DNA of 64,000 nt from Nocardioides rubriscoriae (lineage in GTDB: Bacteria > Actinomycetota > Actinomycetes > Propionibacteriales > Nocardioidaceae): assembly GCF_008087085.1 (NCBI RefSeq), contig NZ_VIYJ01000001.1:663134-727133 (forward strand), read 5' to 3'. How positions within the stretch are numbered: the first letter of the stretch is position 1; each line of letters starts with the position of its first letter. Under the pieces are notes generated by a model. The model made no database searches and was not told where the DNA came from. It saw only the letters and a list, made by a program, of their open reading frames with translations. Positions 46,346 through 54,578 of the stretch are shown one piece after another. A program made the position numbers and the translations under genes.

Positions 46346-46348
46346 GGT
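46343..46348 (+). promoter_or_regulatory. -10 box TAGGGT formed by the stop codon of the kinase gene
   Basis: TAGGGT starts with the TAG stop of the kinase gene and lies 7 bases before the GTG at 46356. It would give the phosphatase gene its own leaderless transcript. Confidence 0.5.
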
Positions 46349-46355
46349 GGGGCGG

Positions 46356-48974
46356 GTGACCCTCGACAGGTCCGGCGCCACGACCGGTCCGTTCGCCGAC
46401 GACGGGCGGCTGGAGCAGGACCGGGCGCGCCTCGCACGGCGCCTCGCCCTGCACCCCGGGCTGCCGTCGGTGAGTCGTCTGGTCGACCTGGCCGTCCGCC
46501 TCACCGGCAGCGCCTCGGCCCAGGTGTCGTTGATCTCGGACGTGCAGACCGTGGTTGCCGCCACCGGTGCCGCTCAGGCTGCGGTGGGGGCCGAGAGCCC
46601 CGCCGCCGAGTCGCTGTGCACCGTCACCGTGCGGGAGCGCGGCGCCGTGGTGATCGACGACGCCACCCGCGACCAACGGGTCGCCGGCCTCCCACCGGTC
46701 ACGTCCGGGGCGGTCGGCTCCTACCTGGGGGTGCCGCTGGTGGCCGGTGGCGTCGTGGTCGGGGCCCTGTGCCTCTTCGACCAGGCCCCGCGGACCTGGA
46801 GCGAGCAGGAGGTCGCCCTGGTCCGGGCGCTCGCGACCCCGGTGGTGGCCGAGCTGGAGCTCGCCGCGCTCGAGTCGGAGCGCGAGGAGGAGCGGCTGGT
46901 GTGGCAGCTCGCCGTTGACGCCGGCGGCGTCGGCGCCTTCGACTGGAACCTGCTGACCGGCGAGCTGCGCTGGGACGAGCGGCTGCTGCAGCTCTTCGGC
47001 CTGGCCCGACAGGAGTTCGGGGGCACGATCGAGGCGTTCAACGAGGTCGTCCACCCCGACGACCGCGACCGCGTCGCGCAGGCCTTGGACCGCGCGGTCG
47101 CGACGTGCGGCGACTTCGAGGTGGAGTACCGCATCGGGCTACCCGACGGTCAGGTGCGGTGGATCGGTGCGCGCGGGCGCGCCCTGGCCGGCGAGGACGG
47201 GGTCGCCGTGAAGGTGCTCGGCGCGGCCTCCGACACCACGGCCGCGCAGGACCAGGAGGCCAAGGTCGCGCGGGTCCTGGACTCGATGCCGACCGGGTTC
47301 TTCCACCTCGACACCCAGTGGCGGTTCACCTACGCCAACGCCGAGGCCGTGCGGCTGCTCGGCGGGATCGGGGTCGACGTCGTCGGGGAGGTGCTGTGGG
47401 AGCTGTTCCCGGCAGCGGTCGGCACCGAGTTCGAGACCGGCTACCGCTCCGCGGTCGAGTCGGGCAAGCCGGTGCTGTTCGAGGCCTACTACCCGCCGCC
47501 TCTGGACAGCTGGTTCGAGGTGCGCGGCTGGCCGGGCCCCGACGGGCTGTCGGTCTACTTCCTCGAGGTCAACGCCCAGCACGAGGCCCGTGTCGTGCTC
47601 GAGCGGGCCGCGCAGCGCTCCGCCCTGCTCGGCTCGGTCACGCAGGCCCTCTCGGACTCGCTCGAGCCGCGCGACGCCGTGTCACGGCTGGCCGGTCTGG
47701 TGGTGCCGGGGCTCGCCGACTGGTGCATCGTCACGCTCGCCGAGGGCGAGCAGGGCGCCGTACGCGACTGGCGCCAGGGGTTGCGCGACGCCGGGTGGTG
47801 GCACGACGACCCCGACCTGCGCCCGCTCCTCGACGACTACGCCGCGGCTCGGCTGCCGGCGCTGAGCGACACCTCGTTCGTCGCCCGCGCCCTGCGGCAG
47901 ATGCGGCCGGTGGTGGTGGCCGGCGGTGCGGCCGAGGCCCTCACCGACGCGCTGACCCCCGGGCGGGCCCGCGACCTGGCCGAGCGGCTGGACCCGTGGT
48001 CGGCGGTCGTGGTGCCGCTGACCGGGCACGACCGCCTGGTGGGCCTGCTCAGCGTCTTCCGCGACCGCGACCGCGAGTCGTTCACCCCCGTCGAGGTCGC
48101 CACCTTGGAGGAGGTCGCGGGTCGCGCGGGCCTCGCGCTCGACAACATGCGGCTCCACCGCGAGCAGCGCGACCTCGCCTCGGCCCTGCAGCAGAGCATG
48201 CTCACCGCGCCCCCGGAGCCCGACCACCTGCACGTCGCGGTCCGCTACCAGCCCGCCGCCGAGGTGGCCCAGGTCGGCGGCGACTGGTACGACGCCTTCG
48301 TGCAGCGCGGCGGCGCGACCATGGTCGTCATCGGCGACGTCGTCGGCCACGACACCGCGGCAGCGGCCGCGATGGGCCAGCTGCGCAGCGTGCTGCGTGG
48401 GGTCGCGGTCACCTCCGACGAGTCGCCGGCGCAGGTCCTGCGCCGCGTCGACGAGGCGATCTCCCTGCTGATGATCGACACGATCGCCACCGCTGCCGTC
48501 GGCCGCTTCGAGCAGACCCCCGAGGAGCTCGAGCTCGGCCTGACCCGCCTGCGGTGGTCCAACGCCGGACACCCGCCACCCCTCGTGGTCGACGCCGACG
48601 GGCGGGTCGACGTCCTGTGGGGGGCGAAGCCCGACATGCTGCTCGGCGTCCTGCCGGGGACCGTGCGCGAGGACGTCGTGGTCACCCTGCGGCGCGGCGC
48701 CACGGTCCTGCTCTACACCGACGGGCTGGTCGAACGACGCGGTCGAGGCATCGACGAGGGCATCGAGCAGCTCACGCAGGTGCTGGGTGAGCTCGTCGCC
48801 GACGGCCGCGACCTCGAGGAGCTCTGCGACGAGCTGCTGCGCCGACTGGCCCCGGAGCGGTCCGAGGACGACATCGCCCTGGTCGCGGTACGGCTCTACC
48901 GCCAGGACGAGCCGCGGCCGCCCGAGGCGGGACCGCGTCGGGTGCCGCGGTGCAGCTCCTCGACCAGGTCGTAG
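46356..48974 (+). CDS. GAF/PAS/GAF sensor with SpoIIE-type PP2C phosphatase domain
   Basis: 872 residues. GAF (about 20-175), two PAS domains (about 185-400, FDWNLLTGELRWDERLL and FFHLDTQWRFTYANAEAV), a second GAF (about 415-600) and a PP2C/SpoIIE domain with metal ligands in GGDWYDAF, IGDVVGHD and LLYTDGLVERRG. It probably dephosphorylates an anti-sigma-factor antagonist. GTG at 46356 is favoured because TAGGGT lies 7 bases upstream; GTG at 46347 is also in frame. The last 25 or so residues are encoded antisense to a truncated DUF1269 gene, so the natural C-terminus was probably a little different. Confidence 0.85.
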   Translation: MTLDRSGATTGPFADDGRLEQDRARLARRLALHPGLPSVSRLVDLAVRLTGSASAQVSLISDVQTVVAATGAAQAAVGAESPAAESLCTVTVRERGAVVIDDATRDQRVAGLPPVTSGAVGSYLGVPLVAGGVVVGALCLFDQAPRTWSEQEVALVRALATPVVAELELAALESEREEERLVWQLAVDAGGVGAFDWNLLTGELRWDERLLQLFGLARQEFGGTIEAFNEVVHPDDRDRVAQALDRAVATCGDFEVEYRIGLPDGQVRWIGARGRALAGEDGVAVKVLGAASDTTAAQDQEAKVARVLDSMPTGFFHLDTQWRFTYANAEAVRLLGGIGVDVVGEVLWELFPAAVGTEFETGYRSAVESGKPVLFEAYYPPPLDSWFEVRGWPGPDGLSVYFLEVNAQHEARVVLERAAQRSALLGSVTQALSDSLEPRDAVSRLAGLVVPGLADWCIVTLAEGEQGAVRDWRQGLRDAGWWHDDPDLRPLLDDYAAARLPALSDTSFVARALRQMRPVVVAGGAAEALTDALTPGRARDLAERLDPWSAVVVPLTGHDRLVGLLSVFRDRDRESFTPVEVATLEEVAGRAGLALDNMRLHREQRDLASALQQSMLTAPPEPDHLHVAVRYQPAAEVAQVGGDWYDAFVQRGGATMVVIGDVVGHDTAAAAAMGQLRSVLRGVAVTSDESPAQVLRRVDEAISLLMIDTIATAAVGRFEQTPEELELGLTRLRWSNAGHPPPLVVDADGRVDVLWGAKPDMLLGVLPGTVREDVVVTLRRGATVLLYTDGLVERRGRGIDEGIEQLTQVLGELVADGRDLEELCDELLRRLAPERSEDDIALVAVRLYRQDEPRPPEAGPRRVPRCSSSTRS

Positions 48975-49039
48975 TCCGCCTCGGCGGACTCGAGGTCGGG
49001 GTAGACGCCCGCGATCACCATGAACGTGTCGAATGCCAT
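48896..49039 (-). pseudogene. Truncated DUF1269-family gene (N-terminal 30 codons)
   Basis: The frame begins MAFDTFMVIAGVYPDLESAEADYDLVEELH, the N-terminus of the small DUF1269-type membrane protein of actinobacteria, which normally continues for about 140 more residues with two helices. Here it stops matching after residue 31 (RGTRRGP...) and ends at 48896, inside the 3' end of the phosphatase gene. Its ribosome site (GAGG, 8 bases before the ATG) is intact. A deletion has fused the start of this gene to the tail of the phosphatase gene. The family assignment is from memory of the sequence pattern. Confidence 0.6.
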
Positions 49040-49194
49040 CGTGCAGACCTCCCGGTCGGTCGGGCACGTCGGTCCGTCGACCTCGGTGCGAGCGCCGGCG
49101 ACGTCGTGCGCTCCCCACCTCACTCCCGTGCGGGGGCGACGGCCTCATCCGCGGCGGATGAACCGCCGGTGGTGCCGAGCGACCGCCGGTCCGC

Positions 49195-50130
49195 TCAGTA
49201 GTACCAGGGGTACGGCGACCAGTCGGGCTCGCGCTTCTCGAGGAACTGGTCGCGTCCCTCGGCGGCCTCGTCGGTCATGTAGGCCAGGCGGGTGGTCTCG
49301 CCGGCGAAGAGCTGCTGGCCGACCAGGCCGTCGTCGATGGCGTTGAAGGAGTACTTCAGCATCCGCTGGGCCGTCGGCGACTTGCCGTTGACCAGCCGGC
49401 CCCACTCCAGCGCGGTGGCCTCGAGCTCGGCGTGCGGGACGGCGCGGTTGACCGTCCCCATCCGGACGCCGTCCTCGGCGGAGTACTCCTGGCCCAGGAA
49501 GAAGATCTCGCGGGCGAACTTCTGGCCCACCTGGCGGGCCAGGTAGGCCGACCCGAACCCGCCGTCGAAGGACCCGACGTCGGCGTCGGTCTGCTTGAAG
49601 CGCGCCTCCTCGCGACTGGCGATGGTCAGGTCGCACACGACGTGCAAGGAGTGGCCGCCGCCGGCGGTCCAGCCGGGCACGACGCAGAGCACGATCTTGG
49701 GCATGAAGCGGATCAGCCGCTGGCACTCGAGGATGTGCAGCCGGCCGAGGCGGGCGGCGTCGATCGGGTTCGGCGGAGCCCCCGCGTCGTCGTGACCCGG
49801 GGTCTCGTACTGGTAGCCGGCACGGCCGCGGATGCGCTGGTCGCCGCCGGTGCAGAAGGCCCACTTGCCGTTCTTGGCGCTCGGACCGTTGCCGGTGAGG
49901 ATCACGCAGCCGACGTCGGCCGACGTGCGTGCGTGCTCGAGGACCCGCAGCAGCTCGTCGACGGTGTGGGGCCGGAAGGCGTTGAGCACGTCGGGCCGGT
50001 CGAAGGCGATCCGGACGGTGCCGTGCGCCTTGGCGCGGTGGTAGGTCAGGTCGGTCAGGTCGTCGAAGCCGGGCACCGCGTCCCACGCGGTCTCGTCGAA
50101 CGTCTCGGACACACCCTCGATCGCGCTCAT
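49195..50130 (-). CDS. menB: 1,4-dihydroxy-2-naphthoyl-CoA synthase MenB
   Basis: 311 residues, crotonase fold. It cyclises O-succinylbenzoyl-CoA in menaquinone synthesis. The oxyanion-hole block is KWAFCTGGDQRIRGRAGYQYE, followed by VPGWTAGGGHSLHVVCDLTIAS, the catalytic Asp in QTDADVGSFDGGFGSAYLARQVG and the C-terminal PYPWYY. All are MenB hallmarks. TAGCCT lies 7 bases before the ATG, so the transcript is probably leaderless. No other men gene is in the window. Confidence 0.95.
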   Translation of the reverse strand: MSAIEGVSETFDETAWDAVPGFDDLTDLTYHRAKAHGTVRIAFDRPDVLNAFRPHTVDELLRVLEHARTSADVGCVILTGNGPSAKNGKWAFCTGGDQRIRGRAGYQYETPGHDDAGAPPNPIDAARLGRLHILECQRLIRFMPKIVLCVVPGWTAGGGHSLHVVCDLTIASREEARFKQTDADVGSFDGGFGSAYLARQVGQKFAREIFFLGQEYSAEDGVRMGTVNRAVPHAELEATALEWGRLVNGKSPTAQRMLKYSFNAIDDGLVGQQLFAGETTRLAYMTDEAAEGRDQFLEKREPDWSPYPWYY

Positions 50131-50137
50131 GGTGGTG

Positions 50138-50143
50138 AGGCTA
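50138..50143 (-). promoter_or_regulatory. -10 box TAGCCT, leaderless promoter of menB
   Basis: On the minus strand TAGCCT, then 7 bases, then the ATG at 50130. No Shine-Dalgarno. Confidence 0.5.
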
Positions 50144-50186
50144 GTGGGGGTGGAATCCGGGCCGGCGACCTGGTGTTGTGGATGGC

Positions 50187-50630
50187 ATGACTCTCGAAGG
50201 CGACTACGAGCCCAGCCCCAGCGAGTGGGTCCGCAACCAGGTGGAGACCTACGAGGCCACCGGCGGCCGCGAGGCCAACACGCTGCAGGGCCACCCCGAG
50301 TGGCCGATCGTGGTCATCACCTCGCGCGGCGCCAAGTCCGGCAAGCTGCGCAAGAACCCCGTGATGCGGGTCGAGAAGGACGGCGTCTACGCCGCGGTGG
50401 CCAGCAAGGGCGGCGACCCCGAGCACCCCGTCTGGTACCACAACTTCCTGGCCCACCCCGAGGTCGACCTGCAGGACGGCGACACCCCGCACACCTACCG
50501 GGCCCGGGTCGCCGAGGGCGCCGAGCGCGCGGAGTGGTGGGAGCGCTGCGTGGCGCAGTACGCCCCCTACGCCGAGTACCAGGAGAAGACCGACCGCGAG
50601 ATCCCGGTGTTCCTGCTCGAGCGCGTGTGA
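50187..50630 (+). CDS. Deazaflavin (F420)-dependent nitroreductase-family protein
   Basis: 147 residues of the split-barrel Ddn/DUF385 family. The typical blocks are IVVITSRGAKSGKLRKNPVMRVEKDG, AAVASKGGDPEHPVWYHNFLAHPEV and YAEYQEKTDREIPVFLLE, which form the F420-binding cleft. It would reduce a quinone, lipid or nitro compound with F420H2; several family members protect mycobacteria from oxidative stress. ATG at 50187 is preferred over a GTG three codons upstream. It faces away from menB. Confidence 0.88.
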   Translation: MTLEGDYEPSPSEWVRNQVETYEATGGREANTLQGHPEWPIVVITSRGAKSGKLRKNPVMRVEKDGVYAAVASKGGDPEHPVWYHNFLAHPEVDLQDGDTPHTYRARVAEGAERAEWWERCVAQYAPYAEYQEKTDREIPVFLLERV

Positions 50631-50683
50631 CCAGGCCTGTGTGAACGGCGTCACCTCGGCGACGCCGCGTCGTTGACCGGGGT

Positions 50684-52153
50684 GTGCGCCGAACCGCTGT
50701 TGCCGTCCTGACCGCCCTCGCGTCCGCCTGGGCCCTCGCGCCCGCACCCGCGGTCGCCGACCTGTCGCCCAGCGACCCGGCGTACACCGTGCGCGACACG
50801 CAGAACATCGCCGACGCCTACGGCCGGATCACCGGTCCCGGCGGGCAGCTGCGCAACCCGGCCTACCTCCCGGCGCTGGTGTCGCAGATCGGCGCCACGT
50901 CGGCGGCCCAGCTGCTCACGCAGGTGGCCGACCCGACCCGCCCGGCGCTGACGGCCGGCAACGTCTTCCCGGGCTGGAACGTCGGCAACCCGCTGCGCGC
51001 GGGGTGGGAGCGGACCCGCGGACGGGTCACGCCGGTCGCCTTCACCAACCGCTACGGCGCCCTGCTGCGCGGCCACGTCTACCGCCCGGCTCCCGGCGCC
51101 CGTGACCCCTACACCGGCAGGGTGCTGCGCGGCCCGTTCCCGGGGGTCGTGGTGACCACCGGCTCGGTGCAGGGCTCGGAGGGGATGTACGAGTGGCTCG
51201 CCCAGGACCTCGCCGAGCGCGGCTACGTCGTGCTGACCTACGACGTGCAGGGGCAGGGCACCAGCGAGACGCTGCCCCACACGACCGGTGACGCCTTCCC
51301 GTTCTGCAACCCGTTCGGCACCCCCGCCGACGGCGAGATGACCGGCTGCCCGGGCGTGCCCGCGCAGCAGCTGTCCAACTTCGTCGTCGGCACCCGCGAC
51401 GCCCTGTCGTTCTTCACCTCCACGCCCGAGCGGCCCTACCGCAACCCCGGTGCCGCCGGCACGAAGGTCAGTGCGTTCAACCCGACCTGGCGGTTGTGGG
51501 ACCGCTCCCCCGACCCGCACCCCGCGACGCCCGGGCGCACCACCCGGATCGCCATCGTCGGGCACTCCCTCGGCGCGACCGCGGTCTCGCAGGTGCAGGC
51601 CGTCGACCGCCGGGTCGCGGCCGTCGTCGCGCTCGACAAGCTGGCCTCGGCCGGCACGCGGCCCGTCGTACCGGCGCTGGCGGTGCAGTCGGAGTACGGC
51701 TTCACGGTCTCGCCCTGGTACCTCTCCGGCGGCTCGTCGCTAATGCCGCAGCCGTCGCCGGCCGGCCCTGACCCGCGACGCGAGCGTGCGACCGGCTTCG
51801 ACGCCTGGCGCCGCTCGGGGGTCGACTCGATGCTCGTGGTACCCCGTGCCTCGACGCACCTGGAGTACACCGACATCCCCCTCGCGCTCCCGGCCAGCCG
51901 CCACGGGCAGGCGCTGGCCAGCGTCTACGTGCAGCGCTGGCTCGACCGCTACGTCAAGCACGAGGGGGGCGCCGACCGGCTGACGGCCCGGTCGTTCCGC
52001 TACCTCGAGCCGGTCGGTGACGGCCGCTGGGCTCCGGTGACCCTGCGTCGCGACCCGCTGCTGTCCTACAGCTACTGCTCGGCGTACGCCGTACGAGACG
52101 ACGCGGGCCGCCGCGTCGTCGACGGCGACGTGACGGGCGTGGGCTGCCGCTAG
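50684..52153 (+). CDS. Secreted alpha/beta hydrolase
   Basis: 489 residues. The first 25 form a signal peptide (RRTAVAVLTALASAWALAPAPAVA). The mature enzyme has the elbow GHSLGA at about residue 292, preceded by YDVQGQGTS, and His in STHLEYTD near residue 393. A lipase or esterase of unknown substrate, exported to the cell surface. The GTG has no clear ribosome site. The stop is 7 bases from the convergent ACT-domain gene. Confidence 0.8.
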   Translation: MRRTAVAVLTALASAWALAPAPAVADLSPSDPAYTVRDTQNIADAYGRITGPGGQLRNPAYLPALVSQIGATSAAQLLTQVADPTRPALTAGNVFPGWNVGNPLRAGWERTRGRVTPVAFTNRYGALLRGHVYRPAPGARDPYTGRVLRGPFPGVVVTTGSVQGSEGMYEWLAQDLAERGYVVLTYDVQGQGTSETLPHTTGDAFPFCNPFGTPADGEMTGCPGVPAQQLSNFVVGTRDALSFFTSTPERPYRNPGAAGTKVSAFNPTWRLWDRSPDPHPATPGRTTRIAIVGHSLGATAVSQVQAVDRRVAAVVALDKLASAGTRPVVPALAVQSEYGFTVSPWYLSGGSSLMPQPSPAGPDPRRERATGFDAWRRSGVDSMLVVPRASTHLEYTDIPLALPASRHGQALASVYVQRWLDRYVKHEGGADRLTARSFRYLEPVGDGRWAPVTLRRDPLLSYSYCSAYAVRDDAGRRVVDGDVTGVGCR

Positions 52154-52160
52154 TCGCGGG

Positions 52161-52772
52161 TCAGTCGCGGGAGATCGAGAACGCCAGGCTCGTGAGGTGG
52201 CCCAGGCGGGCGACCTCGGAGTCGAGGAACTCGGGGCCCCCGCGGCGGGCGACGACGACGACCTCGTTGCCGTCGATGCGCGCGCCGGCGTAGAGGGTCT
52301 CGCCGTCGGTACCGTCGTCGACCTCGAGGCGCACGGCGCGCTCGATCTCGACGAACTCCAGGTCGGCGGGCGCCGCGCCGGTGGCGTGCAGGACCCCCTT
52401 GACCCGGTGGACCCGCGCGGCCCAGTCGACGCGGAAGGTGCGGGGCAGCAGCTCGACGAGCCGGTCGAGCGCCTCGGACGGCTCGGAGGTCAGCTCCTCG
52501 ACGGCCTCGAGGTCGAGCACCAGCCCGCCGGAGGCGTAGCGGCTGATCCACACCACGCGCACGCCGGGGATCGCGTTGCAGGCCGAGACGATCGAGTCGG
52601 GCATGATGCCGGGCTCGGTGTCGAGCAGGACGTCGTCGAGCGCGGTGCCGTCGTGGCGCTTCTCGACGATCTCGATCGCCTCGATGTCACCGCCCGCCAC
52701 ACCGATCGCCGAGGCCAGGCGTCCCAGGGACCCGGGGACGTCGGGCAGCTCGACGCGCAGCAGGAAAGGCAT
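52161..52772 (-). CDS. ACT-domain protein
   Basis: 203 residues. An N-terminal ACT domain begins LRVELPDVPGSLGRLASAIGVAGGDIEAIEIVEK, the small-molecule binding fold found in amino-acid regulation. The C-terminal 120 residues have no recognised domain. The role is unknown; it is probably an amino-acid sensor. The TAGGGT promoter overlaps the recD stop codon, and the ATG follows after 6 bases. Confidence 0.75.
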   Translation of the reverse strand: MPFLLRVELPDVPGSLGRLASAIGVAGGDIEAIEIVEKRHDGTALDDVLLDTEPGIMPDSIVSACNAIPGVRVVWISRYASGGLVLDLEAVEELTSEPSEALDRLVELLPRTFRVDWAARVHRVKGVLHATGAAPADLEFVEIERAVRLEVDDGTDGETLYAGARIDGNEVVVVARRGGPEFLDSEVARLGHLTSLAFSISRD

Positions 52773-52778
52773 CCGCCG

Positions 52779-52784
52779 ACCCTA
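52779..52784 (-). promoter_or_regulatory. -10 box TAGGGT sharing the recD stop codon
   Basis: On the minus strand TAG is the recD stop codon, and TAGGGT lies 6 bases before the ATG of the ACT-domain gene. This repeats the arrangement seen at 46343. Confidence 0.5.
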
Positions 52785-54578
52785 ACCGCCCCACGTTTCG
52801 CCGCCGTTGCCGTCGTCCGCGTGGCGGGCGGCGGCCAACCGGCCCGACAGCCCCGAGGCGCGCTGGGCCTGCTGGGTCACCACGGCCCGTACGGCGGCCT
52901 CGGACCCGACGACGCGCACGTGCTGCTGGGCCCGGGTGACGGCGGTGTAGAAGAGCTCGCGGGTCAGCAGCCGGGAGGTCTCGTCGGGCAGCAGGACGGT
53001 GACCCGCTCGGCCTGACTGCCCTGGCTCTTGTGGATGGTCATCGCGTGCATCGTCTCGACCGCGTCGAGCCGGCCCGGCGCGTAGTCGCGCAGCCGCTCG
53101 GAGCCGGACACCCAGGCCCGCAGCCGCCCGTCGGCCCCGAGGACCGCGGCGCCGGTCTCGCCGTTGTAGACCTCGAGGGCGTAGTCGTTGCTGGTCACCA
53201 GGATCGGCCGGCCGACGTACCACTCACCGTAGATCGGGGTGCCGGTCGCCTCGGCGAGCCAGCGCTCGACCTGACGGTTCCAGTGGCGCACGCCGTAGGG
53301 GCCCTCGCGGTGGGCGCAGAGCAACCGGTGGCGGTCGAGGGCGGCGAGCGCCGCGACGGGGTCGCCGGCCTCGGCCGCGTGCCGGACGGCGAGGGCGGAA
53401 GTCAGGGCGTCGTCGTGCAGCGCCGGACCGGGGTCGTCGGTCTCGACGAACTCGACCTCGGGGCCGCCCCGGCGCAGCACCGCGAGCACCTCGTCGGGGT
53501 CGCCGTCGCGCAGGGCCGCCGCGAGCGCCTTGATGTCCTCGGTGGAGCGGTGGTTCTCGGTCAGGGAGGCGACCGGCGAGCCCGGCGCGCCCTCGTAGCC
53601 GGTGACGACGTCGGACAGCACCGCCCCCGCGCCGACCGGGGTCAGCTGGAAGCGGTCGCCCACGAGGACCAGCCGCGACTGCGGCCGCACCGCCTCGAGC
53701 AGGCGGCCCATCATGGTGAGCTCGACCATCGAGCACTCGTCGACGACGACGAGGTCGTACTTCAGGCGGTTGCGGCGGTCGTGGCGGAAGCGGGTGGTGT
53801 TGTCGGGTCGCCAGCCGAGCAGCCGGTGCAGGGTGAGCGCCTCAGGCCGGCCGACCAGGTCGCGGTCGACGGGGTCGAGCCGGGAGAGCTCGTCGAGCAC
53901 GGCCTCCTGCAGCCGGGTCGCGGCCTTGCCGGTGGGCGCGGCGAGCGCGATCGACAGACGCTCGCCGCGCACCCGGGCCTGGTCGGCGAGCAGGACGAGC
54001 ATCCGGGCGACGGTGGTGGTCTTGCCAGTGCCGGGGCCGCCGGTGAGGACCGTGGTCGTCTGCCGGACGGCCTGGACCGCGGCGCGCTCCTGCTCGGGGC
54101 TGAAGTGGTCGCCGCGGACCCGGGCCAGGGCCGCCTCGAGCGCGGCCTCGTCGACCTCCGGTGCGGCGGTGGCCAGCCGCGAGAGCAGGTCGTCGCAGAC
54201 CTGCAGCTCGAGACGGTGGTAGCGGTCGAGGTAGACGAGGCTGCCCTCGAGCCGCAGCACGCCGGCCGACACCAGGGTCGAGCCGGCGACGGCTGCGGTC
54301 CAGGCCGCCGGGTCGGGCCAGGGCAGGTCGGCGGCCAGGGCGGCGAGGGTCGTCAGGTCGACGCACACCGAGCCGTGCCGGACGCCGCGCACCGCCAGGG
54401 CCACCGCGAGCAGGACCACCTCGTCGCGCTCGCCGCCCAGGTCACCGACCCGGGTGGCCACGTGGACGTCGCCGGCCTCGAGCACCCCGGCGGCGTTGAA
54501 CACCGCGAGCAGGCCGGAGGCGCCGGCGGCCAGGCGGCGGTCGTGGGCAGTCCACGGCTCGGGCTGGGTGGTCGTCAC
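52782..54578 (-). CDS. recD: Exodeoxyribonuclease V alpha subunit RecD
   Basis: 598 residues, SF1B helicase. Walker A is GGPGTGKTTT, motif II is DECSMVE, the Q-x-x-R region is VLVGDRFQLTPVGAG, and motif VI is TIHKSQGSQAERV. The N-terminal helical domain contacts RecC. The GTG overlaps the recB stop by 4 bases with GGGGGAG upstream, so recC-recB-recD is one operon. Confidence 0.93.
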   Translation of the reverse strand: MTTTQPEPWTAHDRRLAAGASGLLAVFNAAGVLEAGDVHVATRVGDLGGERDEVVLLAVALAVRGVRHGSVCVDLTTLAALAADLPWPDPAAWTAAVAGSTLVSAGVLRLEGSLVYLDRYHRLELQVCDDLLSRLATAAPEVDEAALEAALARVRGDHFSPEQERAAVQAVRQTTTVLTGGPGTGKTTTVARMLVLLADQARVRGERLSIALAAPTGKAATRLQEAVLDELSRLDPVDRDLVGRPEALTLHRLLGWRPDNTTRFRHDRRNRLKYDLVVVDECSMVELTMMGRLLEAVRPQSRLVLVGDRFQLTPVGAGAVLSDVVTGYEGAPGSPVASLTENHRSTEDIKALAAALRDGDPDEVLAVLRRGGPEVEFVETDDPGPALHDDALTSALAVRHAAEAGDPVAALAALDRHRLLCAHREGPYGVRHWNRQVERWLAEATGTPIYGEWYVGRPILVTSNDYALEVYNGETGAAVLGADGRLRAWVSGSERLRDYAPGRLDAVETMHAMTIHKSQGSQAERVTVLLPDETSRLLTRELFYTAVTRAQQHVRVVGSEAAVRAVVTQQAQRASGLSGRLAAARHADDGNGGETWGG

